Below, piece by piece: positions 10,528-19,973 of a stretch of DNA of 64,000 bases. Under the pieces are notes generated by a model. That model saw only the letters and a list, made by a program, of their open reading frames with translations, did no database searches and was not told where the DNA came from. The first letter of the stretch is position 1, and the number at the start of each line of letters is the position of its first letter. The translations under genes were made by a program, and so were the position numbers. The stretch is from Tetrapyrgos nigripes (taxonomy: Eukaryota; Basidiomycota; Agaricomycetes; Agaricales; Campanellaceae): the NCBI GenBank assembly GCA_013368315.1, contig JAACJM010000143.1, positions 124,001-188,000 on the forward strand, read 5' to 3'.

Positions 10528-10611
10528 TCAAGTTCAGACTTACAAAGTCAGAACTTGACTAGGAGTGTCAAGTAAATTCTGACACTTTGAGCGTCAAAAC
10601 TTAACACTCCA
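10528..10611. repeat. Two adjacent hairpins
   Basis: The first hairpin (10528-10560) pairs GTCAAGTTC with GAACTTGAC and, inside that, GACTT with AAGTC around ACA. The second (10563-10611) pairs GGAGTGT with ACACTCC and AAGT with ACTT, and inside has TGACACT/AGCGTCA around TTG. Only two bases separate them. Confidence 0.75.
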
Positions 10612-11012
10612 AGTCACGTCAGGACGGTTATATGTACAGTAGAATTGTACAGTAGTATATATATTATAAATTTGAGTAAGTGAATTTGAAAAGTTGCGGC
10701 GGCACTGCGTCGGTCAGTTGTCGGGGGTATCGGGAGGTACTGATTGGTTGTCGGGGAGGTGTTGGGAGATGCCGATCGCCGTTACTGGCAATGGTGGCAA
10801 TAATTGATTGAATGGACAATGTCCCCGGGATCATTTTAAGTGATGTGGAGACACTTAGCGGTGTCAAGCCACATATTGTCAACGTTAATGACGGCATTGC
10901 GCTATATATGTCATGACGCTCAAAGCGTCATGAAAAAGACTGGACGCCCACGGTGTCATGAAAAAGACTCGACGCTCAAAGCGTCACGAAAGTTACTTGA
11001 TGCTCAAGGCAT
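10612..11012. repeat. Spacer ending in GACGCT hairpins next to the copia LTR
   Basis: No gene is seen. At 10911-10933 the perfect 10-bp arms TCATGACGCT and AGCGTCATGA enclose CAA. GACGCT/AGCGTC recurs at 10971-10985, and a degenerate version lies near 10999. A CATGAAAAAGACT block separates them. The copia LTR begins right after this run. Confidence 0.65.
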
Positions 11013-11380
11013 TGTTAAGCAGGCATGGTACGGCTTGTACACTACTAAACGCAGTGGCAACTACACTACTTACCTGGGGATAAGAGTTAGCTTGTAAGGC
11101 TAGTAAGAGGCTTATTGAGCGATGTGGGTTAAGTGTAAAACTTGTTATTTGAAGGACTATCTACCAGTCCTTATATACCTTTTAGGAGATACAAATATAT
11201 GTAAACTAATACTAGTGTAACAATAAGATTCTATTGTACTGGATAGAACAATGCTGGTTTCGTACACTATTGTAGTACTACACTTTATTGTCTATATAAT
11301 CTTATTGTTCTATATATAACTACTACTATTGTTCTACATAGAATACGTTGATGGCTGTAACTGAATGCGCCAATTCAACA
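11013..11380 (-). repeat. Copia 3' LTR
   Basis: The LTR has TG...CA ends. Its 3' half is nearly identical to the LTR at 17738-18106. The tract AATAAGATTCTATTGT and several TATATA stretches are shared by both copies. Confidence 0.93.
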
Positions 11381-11390
11381 CTCCCCCTTG
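11381..11390 (-). promoter_or_regulatory. Copia polypurine tract
   Basis: On the minus strand this reads GCAAGGGGGAG immediately before the 3' LTR. That is the expected position and composition of the plus-strand DNA primer. Confidence 0.75.
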
Positions 11391-11486
11391 CTAAGCAGCA
11401 CGGTAGTGCGCGTAAGCATAGGTAGGCGCTGTAAGCAGCCATGGAAGGAAGGGATCCAGTGCCTCGACGTTTTCGATGCGATTTCT

Positions 11487-13193
11487 TCAATTATAAAACT
11501 GAAGTCCTAATTGTTTCCTGAACTTCTCAAACTTTACACGATCTAGAGCTTTAGTGAGCAGATCTGCAGGGTTATTGCTTCCTTCAATGAAGAATAACTT
11601 GACTGTCTCGTCGATGACTTTTTCTCGAACAAAATGATATCGAATATCAATGTGCTTGGTTCGCTTATCCGTGACAGGATTTGACGCAATAAAAATTGAT
11701 CCTTGATTGTCACCGTAAATTGGAATAGCGTGAAGAGGATATTCGATTTCACTGAGAAGAGTCTTGAACCAGCAGACTTGTCGACTGCAGTCACTAAGTG
11801 CCATGTATTCGGCTTCAGTCGAAGATAGAGCAACTGTCTTTTGTTGTCTAGACGTCCAGCTAAATGGTGCTTGGGCTAATTGTAGAAAGAAGCCAGTTTG
11901 AGATTTGCGAGTTCCAGGATCTGATCCCCAATCAGAGTCTGTGTAGGCTGATAAGCCTTCTCCCCCTCGACCGTTGTACACAAGAGCATATTTTCTAGTG
12001 CCAACAAGATAACGGCAAATGTCTTTCGCCTTATTATAGTGTTCTTGTGAGGGGTTTGCAGCAAATTGTGCAAGTTTTGTGACAGCAAAGGAAATATCAG
12101 GACGTGTTCCTAACATTAAGTAGAGTAAGGATCCGATTATCTCCTGATAACTTTGACGAAGAGTATAATTGACAGGAGTGTCATTTGGAAGAGGAAGAGG
12201 GTGATAACTGCCAGGTAATGGGGTAGCAGAAGCTTTCGCGTTTTGCATTCCATAAGTTTCTAGGATTTTATCCAGATAAGTGCACTGATCTAAAGAGATC
12301 TTGCTGCCTTTCCTAGTAATTCTCATCCTAAGGAATTCTTTGGCATCGCCTAAATCTCTACATTCCCATCTCTTCATAAAGTCTCCTTTGAGTCGCAAGA
12401 CTAAGGTTTTGTTAGCTCCACAGAATAGAGCGTCATCCACATAGACTACGGCAATGACGATAGAATTTTCAATAAGATTATCGTTGGCGTCATAGCGTTT
12501 GTGAATGAAGATTCCGGCGTCGGAAATGATTCGTTTAAAACCAAGTTCTGCCATGGACTTATCAAGACTTTTCCACCACGCAAGTCCTGCTTGTTTGAGT
12601 CCATAAAGAGCACGAAGAAGCCGGACGACTTTATGCTCTTGTCCTTTTACTTTAAAGGCTTCCGGTTGTTCCATATAGATTTCTTCATCGAGTAAGCCAT
12701 ATAAATAGGCTGATCGGACATCGACACCGGACACGTGCCAGCCCTTAAGTGCTGCTAAAGCGAAGATTAAGCGCACAGTCTCGAATCGAACAACAGGCGA
12801 ATATATTTGATCAAAGTCTATGCCTTCGACCTGTGAAAAACCTTTTGCAACGAGTCTTGCCTTTTTACGACCATCAGTTTTGATGTCGAAGACCCATCGG
12901 TTTTTGATAACTTTCCTATCTTTAGGTCTTTCGACCAATTCATAGGTGTCGCGCTTGCGAAGAGCCTCTAGTTCTTCGCGGCAAGCGACTTTCCATTCCT
13001 CTTGCTCAGCTATAGGTAAGCGAGCAATATCTTTGAATGTCCATTCGCGAATATTACGAACATTCGGTTGATTCCCATCATTCTTCGAAGTAACTTTCTG
13101 AATAAGCAAGTGGGAATCGATTTCTCCAGGAGCAATTGCCTGCATAAGCAAGAAATTTATAGATACTCCCCCTTCACGGCATGGTTCTGCCAT
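11487..13193 (-). pseudogene. Copia reverse transcriptase and RNase H region
   Basis: The 568-residue frame starts with the conserved copia RT entry (WKVACREELEALRKRDTYEL) and contains FDQIYSPVVRFETVR, the active-site YVDD in VVYVDDALFCG, and RPDISFAV. RNase H follows with AYTDSDWG, LSSTEAEYMAL, YGDNQGSI, RTKHIDIRYHFVRE and NPADLLTKAL, ending at the TAA near the polypurine tract. All key RT and RNase H residues look present. The domain is separated from integrase by a stretch with frame changes (13194-13388), so it could not be made as one polyprotein without correction. It would copy element RNA into DNA in virus-like particles. Confidence 0.9.
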
Positions 13194-13388
13194 TTCTTCT
13201 GATTCAGGGCGTGCAGAGTCATCACTCTCGGCTTGCTGCTCCCCCTGGGGTGCGCTTCCGGATGCAGAACTAGGTCCGGGAACCTGTTGCTCTGCAGCTT
13301 GTTGACGTCTTCTCTTCGAGCGTCTCTCTCTGCTTTAGCTTTTGCTTCCGCTCTTTTATCAGCTGCGATTTGAGGTTCAAGATCGCGT

Positions 13389-14760
13389 TCAACTTCTACA
13401 GGGTGTTCTATCCCCGTATCGTTTAGGTACAGTACCAGTGCGCTCGCTTCGACGCGTTGGTTCTGTTGGTGGCCGTCTTTGTCTAGGAGCTCTGGGCTTT
13501 CGAGGTGCCTGAGGAGGTGGTGTCTCCACTGGCGGTGGTGTTACCGTTCTTCTAGGCTCAGAGTCACTATCCGGAGACGAAGGCGGTGGATCCTGTTCAG
13601 GTTCGTCGTCACGAAGTTGATCAGGTCTCCTTGTTGAAGGGATGCGAGGAGGACGATGATGAAAATCTTCATCATCATCGTCAGGGATTGTTTGTGGTAG
13701 AGGAGTGTCATCGTCGTGCGATGACTCGATAGGTAGTTGTTTTGAATTACGAGATTGAGTTTTACATCGAGGAAAGAAATCTTCCTCAAATACGGCTTGC
13801 GGGGATGTAAATTCCGCATTGTTTGTACGCATGAAAAGATTTCCACGTTCTCCTGGTGCTACACCAAGATATGTCATGAGTTCTGACTTGGAAGCAAGTT
13901 TGTTCTTTCGAGTTTCCTCGGGTTTAAAGACGTAAGCTCCACAGCCAAAAACTCGTAAGTGATCGATACGCGGTTTTTCCTTTTCAAGCATTTCAAATGG
14001 AGTTATCCATTTGTGTCGTCGTAAGGGAGTACGTCGATAGACATACAATCCATGACGGACAGCATATTCCCACCAAGATTCAGGTAGACATGCTAACTTC
14101 ATCATTGCCAATGACTTATCCATTAGGGTGCGTATAAAGCGCTCCGCTCGACCATTCTGTTGATGAATGTATGGTGCACTGTTAAGGATTTTAACACCTT
14201 TTTCGAGTAACATTTCTCGGTAGGTGCCTTTGATGAATTCACCACCCATATCAGACATCCACTGTTCGACTTTCGTCTTATATTGAGTTTCTACCATCGC
14301 AAGGAACTGGCGAGTGGCAGTCAGTGGTTGTTTTTTGTCTGTAAGAAAACGTATCCAAGCATCTGAAGTGTAATCATCAAAGAAGACGATTATATACTTG
14401 TACTTGTGGTAGGATATCGTGGGGTATTCATGTAAATCCGTATGGATAATTTGGAAAGGACGAGTAGCACGTCGTTCGTTAGGAGGGTAAGCCTGTCTGG
14501 GAGTTTTGCCTTCAAGACAGCCTTTGCACAAAGGAAGTTCCTTCGGAATAATGAATTCAGGAGTGCCAAGGGTGTGTTGTCGGACATGTTTTAGAACATC
14601 ACGAGAGGGATGTCCTATACGACGATGTAAAATCTCGTAGTTGATAAGATAAATCAAAAGATTGGCTTTAGAAGCGACAATTTTCGATTTGTGTGGAAGA
14701 TAGTATAGCGTTTCTTCCGGTATACGCTTTGAGAAAGTCAAGAATGTTGTATTTCTCGAA
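13389..14760 (-). pseudogene. Copia integrase region
   Basis: A zinc-binding HHCC module (HRRIGHPS then LCKGCLEGK) precedes the integrase core, with Asp in IIHTDLHEY, Asp in WMSDMGGEF and Glu in QQNGRAERF, so the D-D-E triad is intact. The C-terminal part has the copia signature RVFGCGAYVFKP and a Pro/Asp/Arg-rich linker. Upstream, the frame carrying EETLYYLPHKSK is not that of the protease but overlaps it, which shows a frameshift near 14740. The frame ends at a TGA at 13389 inside the linker, where the RT side continues in another frame. Confidence 0.88.
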
Positions 14761-17421
14761 TATGGTAATGTGATCGGAGTTACCGCGCATAAACATGTTG
14801 TCATTTAAGAATTGACCGACAGATAAGAGTCGTTGATTTAGATCGGGAATGTAATAGACCGGATATAATTTCATAACTCTTTTACGTTGAGAGATCAGGA
14901 CTGTTCCAGATGCACGAATTTTCGTGAATCCATTGGCAGTTTTCACTGGAATTGGTTTTATATAACTCAATTCAACAAAGTCATTGATATCGAACGTAAA
15001 ATGCGCTGATGCTCCAGAATCAAGTAACCATCCATCACTGAAGTGGATTTTGACAGTATCAGATCTCTTTTTCTTACACTTCTGGCATAGTGAGAACAGA
15101 GTGCCACAGGCACATAAATATTTATTGTTGCCGCCAGGGCTAGTGTACAGATCATTATAAATAAAAGGGGTTGTTAAACCCAGAGGAGCGGTATGTAATA
15201 AATATATACATGAAGAACCTGCTTCCAAATTACGAGCTGCTGGAAAAAGCGCATCAGTACTTTTATTCATAAGATCTGAATTGAGATCTGACCTGAGATA
15301 ACCGTTGTCCAAGCCAGAGGGTTCGGAGTCTAAGGACCATCCATAATTATTTGCGGCATTGACGGTAACCATGACAGGGGTAGAAGGTTGTGGACTTGGA
15401 ATTCCGTACGATGCGGTGTCCTCTACGGGTGACGTAGGTAGACTCATCCTGTCGATCGATGGCGGAGTCGACATGTACTCGAGGTCGCTGGTTTCGGATA
15501 GGCTCGGAGACACGCTCCGGAGTTCTGGCATTGAACTCGGGGTTGGAGCCCTGGAGGGTAATTCCATCCCTCCTAGTCCGATTGTTGCGTCTCGCTGCCA
15601 GTCGATTAGCTCATCGTACCTTCCATCCTCGTTTTGGAGATGAGGAGTCAGCCATTCCCATCCCGTCGAAGTCGTGCCAGGTGTTGGGCTTGCAACACGG
15701 CTGGATGGCAAGGATTGAGTGGTCATGCCATTGGGAGGTGCAGGCTGTGAGCCACTTGGCATCTCGCTGCGGACTGCAGCAAGTCGTTGGACAAGAGAAA
15801 GAGTGCCACGGGTTCCCGTTGGGGCAACGGTGTTCAGTGCTGTTCTGAGTGGTTCCCCATAGATGTGCAGAGGATCCTCGGGATTCTGGAACCTTTCCCC
15901 AAGGTGCATTGTGCATTCCATCATCTCGGCAGCAGGATCCTCGGCAAGACGGTCGATAAGTGGAACAGGGGTCCGGATGTCCTGAGAAACCTTTACACCT
16001 GACTCCGTCGTTGTGGAGCCAAACACACTTCCGAGTTCCGAAGTGTTCACCAGAGTGTCCTCGTTCCAACTGGCATCTTCTCCTTGAGCGCATGCCATAT
16101 CGGCATCTGAACCGGTCTGTGTTTCGGGATATTCACCGTTCCAACCGTTCCAGTTGCCAGCATCACCCCAACCATCAGAAGATGATTGAAGGTTGTTCCA
16201 ATAGATGCGTTCCGTGAGAGAGCGTTTGGGACGAGGGGCAGGAGTAAGTGAAGTGAAGGAGGAAGGATCGGTATGAGATATGACGACATCTTCAAGAGTA
16301 GCAACAGTCTCACCAGATGGTCTCGCGCCAATGTCGCGTGCAAGGTTGATAGCTCTTTTGGTACCTGTAAAGAAGGCGTCAAAAGGCTTTTCCGTTTCCA
16401 TGAAAAATGGCTTACGGGTATCAACTGCAGCGGGCGTGTCGACGACGGTGACTGTGTGCATCATGGGAGACATATCACCATGTGCGAGATGTGCTTGGCC
16501 TTGTCTCTTGGCCTGTTCAGACTTTCCAGCTCTACCTCCTCGGCGGAAATGAGCTTTTCCCTTGCCCTTTCCCTTGCCCTTTCCCTTGTTATTTGCGTTA
16601 GAGCCGCTGGCTCCGTTAGCGCCGCTGCTGCTGCCACTAGGGCGCTGCTGCTGCTGCTGTTGGAAACTAGGGTTACCGTCCTTTCGCTTGACAGCTGAGA
16701 GACGGTTGGCATGGGCTTTCCCTGAAGGCCCCTTGAAAGCTCCCTGGCGAGATTCCCAGATATTGACAATCTCGAACTGTAGTTCATTGAGATTTTGATT
16801 GTCGACCTCCTCGATAGTGTATTGAGTATACTGATTGATAAGATACTCATATCTGGGAGGGAGTTTGGAAATGATGAACATGACGATGAGGAAGTTGGCA
16901 ATTTTCGTAAGGGAGGTGGCTGAGGTGTCGTCAGTAGGGATACCGGCGGCACTGACCCTATCGAAATGCATGCGAATAAGCTCGATCGCAGCACTAGGAT
17001 TAGCGTCATTGGGAATGATGATGGAGGTAGCACGTTTGAAATCCGTGTAGATTGCGGAAACACCAGGTTTCCCATAGGTCTTCTTGAGAAAGACCCAAAT
17101 TGCCTTGGCAGTAGTCATTCCGAGCGTCTTCTGACGAACGGGAGGAGAGAGACGAAGTTTGATAGACCCCATGGCCTTATCGTTCTTCTCATCCCAGTCA
17201 GCCTGTTTCTTTTGAGCCGCCGTGATAGCCTCAGATTGAGCTGCCGCATCTTCAGCAGATAGAGGGGAAGCGGTACTCACTTCGGCATCACTGGGGCGAT
17301 CAGTGCTAAGGACAGAACTAAGTCCAGTAGCCTGCAACCAGGCGAGAAGGATGTCAGCCCAGATGTTGAAATCAACACCGGCGAAGACAGGGACAGTAGT
17401 CATCAGGACGTTGGAGGACAT
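14668..17421 (-). CDS. Copia Gag and protease
   Basis: The 917-residue frame starts at ATG 17421 (MSSNVLMTTVPVFAGVDFN...), typical of UBN2-like copia Gag. The capsid-like part has ANFLIVMFIISKLPPRYEYL. A classic CCHC knuckle is not seen. In its place is a basic Gly/Lys run (KGKGKGKGKGKAHFRRGG) that could bind RNA. A long acidic, Ser/Pro-rich insert follows, then a Cys-rich patch (CACGTLFSLCQKCKKKR) and the aspartic protease motif WLLDSGASAHFT. The last 30 or so residues are out of frame relative to the expected integrase leader. Confidence 0.85.
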   Translation of the reverse strand: MSSNVLMTTVPVFAGVDFNIWADILLAWLQATGLSSVLSTDRPSDAEVSTASPLSAEDAAAQSEAITAAQKKQADWDEKNDKAMGSIKLRLSPPVRQKTLGMTTAKAIWVFLKKTYGKPGVSAIYTDFKRATSIIIPNDANPSAAIELIRMHFDRVSAAGIPTDDTSATSLTKIANFLIVMFIISKLPPRYEYLINQYTQYTIEEVDNQNLNELQFEIVNIWESRQGAFKGPSGKAHANRLSAVKRKDGNPSFQQQQQQRPSGSSSGANGASGSNANNKGKGKGKGKGKAHFRRGGRAGKSEQAKRQGQAHLAHGDMSPMMHTVTVVDTPAAVDTRKPFFMETEKPFDAFFTGTKRAINLARDIGARPSGETVATLEDVVISHTDPSSFTSLTPAPRPKRSLTERIYWNNLQSSSDGWGDAGNWNGWNGEYPETQTGSDADMACAQGEDASWNEDTLVNTSELGSVFGSTTTESGVKVSQDIRTPVPLIDRLAEDPAAEMMECTMHLGERFQNPEDPLHIYGEPLRTALNTVAPTGTRGTLSLVQRLAAVRSEMPSGSQPAPPNGMTTQSLPSSRVASPTPGTTSTGWEWLTPHLQNEDGRYDELIDWQRDATIGLGGMELPSRAPTPSSMPELRSVSPSLSETSDLEYMSTPPSIDRMSLPTSPVEDTASYGIPSPQPSTPVMVTVNAANNYGWSLDSEPSGLDNGYLRSDLNSDLMNKSTDALFPAARNLEAGSSCIYLLHTAPLGLTTPFIYNDLYTSPGGNNKYLCACGTLFSLCQKCKKKRSDTVKIHFSDGWLLDSGASAHFTFDINDFVELSYIKPIPVKTANGFTKIRASGTVLISQRKRVMKLYPVYYIPDLNQRLLSVGQFLNDNMFMRGNSDHITIFEKYNILDFLKAYTGRNAILSSTQIENCRF

Positions 17422-17737
17422 CTTTGATAATATCTGGGGAAGTCAACTGTCAGCATTTATCCATATGCATAATAAGAAGGCAGCATTAAATGCGCCATGC
17501 GAAATTGAAAAGAGGCAGCGATGAACGCGCCATGACAGTGACTACTCCCCTAGATTGTCAACAACTGCAGCTGGACATAAGTCCTGCGCTTTTGGACATA
17601 TCGTCAAGCCATTAAAGGCGACGCAGGCTGCCACAAGGGCGCCACAGGCAGCCATGAAGGCGCCATCCAGGTAGTATGCGAAGTCTATGGTTTGCAGCCA
17701 TTGAAGGCGCTCCCAAGGGCCTTCGGGGCCCATAACC
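17422..17737 (-). other. Copia 5' leader with candidate primer-binding site
   Basis: This lies between the 5' LTR and the gag ATG. Directly inside the LTR the minus strand reads GGTTATGGGCCCCGAAGG, the position expected for a tRNA primer-binding site. I could not match it to a named tRNA. Repeats of GCCA(C/T)(C/A)AGG-like sequence near 17640-17670 make the rest of the leader low complexity. Confidence 0.5.
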
Positions 17738-18106
17738 TGTTAAGCAGGCATGGTACGGCTTGTACACTACTAAACGCAGTGGCAACTACGCAACTTACCT
17801 GGGGATAAAAGATAGCTTGTAAGGCTGGTTAGAGGCTTGTTAGAGCGATGTGGGTTAAGTATGAAACTTGTTATTTGGAGGACTTTCTACTAGTCCTTAT
17901 ATACCTTTAAGGAGGTACAAATACATGTAAACTAATACTAGAGTAACAATAAGATTCTATTGTACTGGATAGAACAATGCTGGTTTCGTACACTATTGTC
18001 GTACTACACTTTATTGTCTATATAATCTTATTGTTCTATATATAACTACTACTATTGTTCTACATAGAATACGTTGATGGCTGCAACTGAATGCGCCAAT
18101 TCAACA
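17738..18106 (-). repeat. Copia 5' LTR
   Basis: This is the second LTR, TG...CA, directly repeated with 11013-11380. It abuts the truncated 3' end of the chromovirus. Confidence 0.93.
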
Positions 18107-18215
18107 ACTATGATTGCGGATTGTTGTTCCTTGGTAAGTGAGTTGGATTTCGGTTAGTGTAGGACAGTGTAGATAGCGAGACGTAATAGATCTTTTACTA
18201 TTACTTGAGTGGGGC

Positions 18216-18527
18216 CTAAATGGGGTGTGAGCTGTCCTCTGTTTGAGATTGGAATCTCGGAGATCTGCGTTTTTCTTGTTCTATTGGTTGTGATTGAGTT
18301 GTGCGTGTCTTTTTAGTTGATTTTTTAGGCTCCGTGGATTCGACTTGCGGTATTTTCTCCCCCCGTTCTAAGGCTACCAACTGTTCCTTTGTTGCATGGG
18401 GTTTTTCCGGGTTTCTGAGCTGGAAATCTTCGATTGCATCTATCGAGTTTTTCAAGGTACGTAACGTTTGCCATGTATTCTCCTCTTCACCGTAATCTTT
18501 CCATTTTACTAAGTATTTCAACACTTT
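18216..18527 (-). pseudogene. Chromovirus integrase C-terminal chromodomain
   Basis: The sequence LKYLVKWKDYGEEENTWQ is a chromodomain core with its aromatic cage positions. It is in the same frame as the integrase, but a TGA at 18525-18527 separates it from the preceding VYEVEDIIDSKIE, the first strand of the same domain. Chromodomains steer chromovirus integration to methylated histone tails in heterochromatin. A Lys/Thr-rich tail follows. Confidence 0.85.
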
Positions 18528-19973
18528 TCATTCTATTTTAGAATCTATTATGTCTTCTACTTCATATACTCCTGATTTCTCGAGCTTCATCTCATAGGGA
18601 GGTGGTTGTGGGTGATTCCTGATTTTGTCCTCGTGGTATTTCACTAACATCTTAGCATGGAATACGTTATGTATTCCGCTCATTGAGCTTGGTAACCTAA
18701 GTCTGTAGGCATGGGTTCCTATCCGTTTGATTATTTTGAATGGTCCAAGGTATTTATAATCAAACTTTTTGGCTGGTCGTTTGGTGGTAATGTTACGGGC
18801 ATCTAGCCATACGTAAGTATCTTCTTTAAATTGATCAGGAATTTCACTCCTTTTCCTGTCTGCGTGTTCCGCCATAGTTTTGTTCACCTTTCCAATCTGT
18901 TCCCTAAGATATTGATGCATGTCCGCCATCTCCTTAACCTTTTGGTGCGTGGCGTGGTTATTGATGCTTTTAATTGTGAAGGTAAGTCGGGGATGAAATC
19001 CTTTGTTGGCAAAAAAGGGTGAGACGTTGGTAGTTGCATGCGGCGCATCATTGTACACATACTCAGCTAAAGGCAGCAATTTGTACCAGTTATTTTGTTC
19101 ATAATTAACAAAAAGTCGTAGGTACTGCTCCAAGGTCTGATTTGTTCGTTTGGTTTGGCCATCTGTCTCAGGGTGATACACAGTAGAAAAGTTGAGTTGA
19201 ATTTCCAATAGATCGCAGAGGGCTCTCCAAAATTTGGAAACAAATGTGCTCCCTCTGTCTGATACTATATCACTAGGTAAGCCGTGTTTTGAGAATACAA
19301 ATTGTATGAATAGTCGTGCTAATTGTGGGGCATCGTCTGTGGTATTACACGGTATGAAAATTGCCATCTTTGTGGTTCGGCAAACTACCACCATGATTGC
19401 ATCGTGTCCATTTGATACTGGTAGTTCGACAATATGGTCAACTGAGATGGTTGTCCAGGGTCTCTTTCCAACAGGAAGGGGTTTCAGCAGGCCATATGGT
19501 TTGTTTCTCCTTGCTTTTGCCCTTGCACAAGCTTCACAGGTTCGAACATACTGTTTAACGTCTCGGTATAATTTTGGCCAAAAGTAAGTTCGTTGAATAA
19601 GTTTTGTAGTCTTTCTTATTCCAGGATGTCCCCTCAGCTTATGATCGTGGTGTTCCTGTATGACTGAATTCCTCAATTGGTGTCCCTCTGGTACATATAT
19701 CAATCCTTCTCGCAATAGTATTCCATCCTCGAACTTGAAGGGTCCTGGGTCATTGGATCTAGCTAATTCTTCTCCCTTCTGTAGGTATTTATCTGTGGTG
19801 TTTCTAACTTTTTGGAGTGTAAGTTCTTCATTTACTATCAATCCAGTACATAAACGTTCTGAGGGTATGAGGATCCTTTCATTATTTTTATTCCGTTGTT
19901 CCATTTCAGATTTCTTTGGGTATACGTCTGATCTTTGTGTCAATGCGTCTGGCTTTCCACCCAAGCGTCCGGG
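18528..19973 (-). pseudogene. Chromovirus integrase, catalytic Glu replaced
   Basis: The zinc-binding HHCC region (HDHKLRGHPGIRKT, CEACARAKARR) precedes the core. The two catalytic Asp are present (ISVDHIVELP; IVSDRGSTFVSKFW). The third acidic residue is not: where the family has QTER, this copy reads DGQTKRTNQ, so Lys replaces the catalytic Glu. The codon is AAA after ACC, which fits GAA changed to AAA at a CpG. The frame begins just after a TGA at 19974-19976 that splits it from RNase H (TINY, stop, PGRLGGKPDALTQ). Confidence 0.88.

Larger units (their letters stand above)
11013..18106 (-). mobile_element. Ty1/copia LTR retrotransposon, frameshifted
   Basis: Two direct LTRs of 368-369 bp enclose gag, protease, integrase, reverse transcriptase and RNase H on the minus strand. 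The order integrase before reverse transcriptase is diagnostic of Ty1/copia. The LTRs begin TGTTAAGC and end ATTCAACA and differ at roughly 19 positions by my count by eye, so the copy is not recent. A polypurine tract lies just inside the 3' LTR. I see no target-site duplication: the outside bases are GGCAT on the left and ACTAT on the right. This suggests deletion or recombination after insertion. The frame shifts between protease and integrase (about 14.74 kb) and between integrase and RT (13.2-13.4 kb), so the element is probably not autonomous. Confidence 0.92.

Noticed and set aside
11381..11480. tRNA gene near the copia LTR
   Set aside because: No cloverleaf with A and B boxes could be drawn. 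The purine run is better explained as the polypurine tract.
16273..16698. Plus-strand open frames opposite the copia gag
   Set aside because: They are antisense shadows of the GK-rich and Ser-rich gag sequence.
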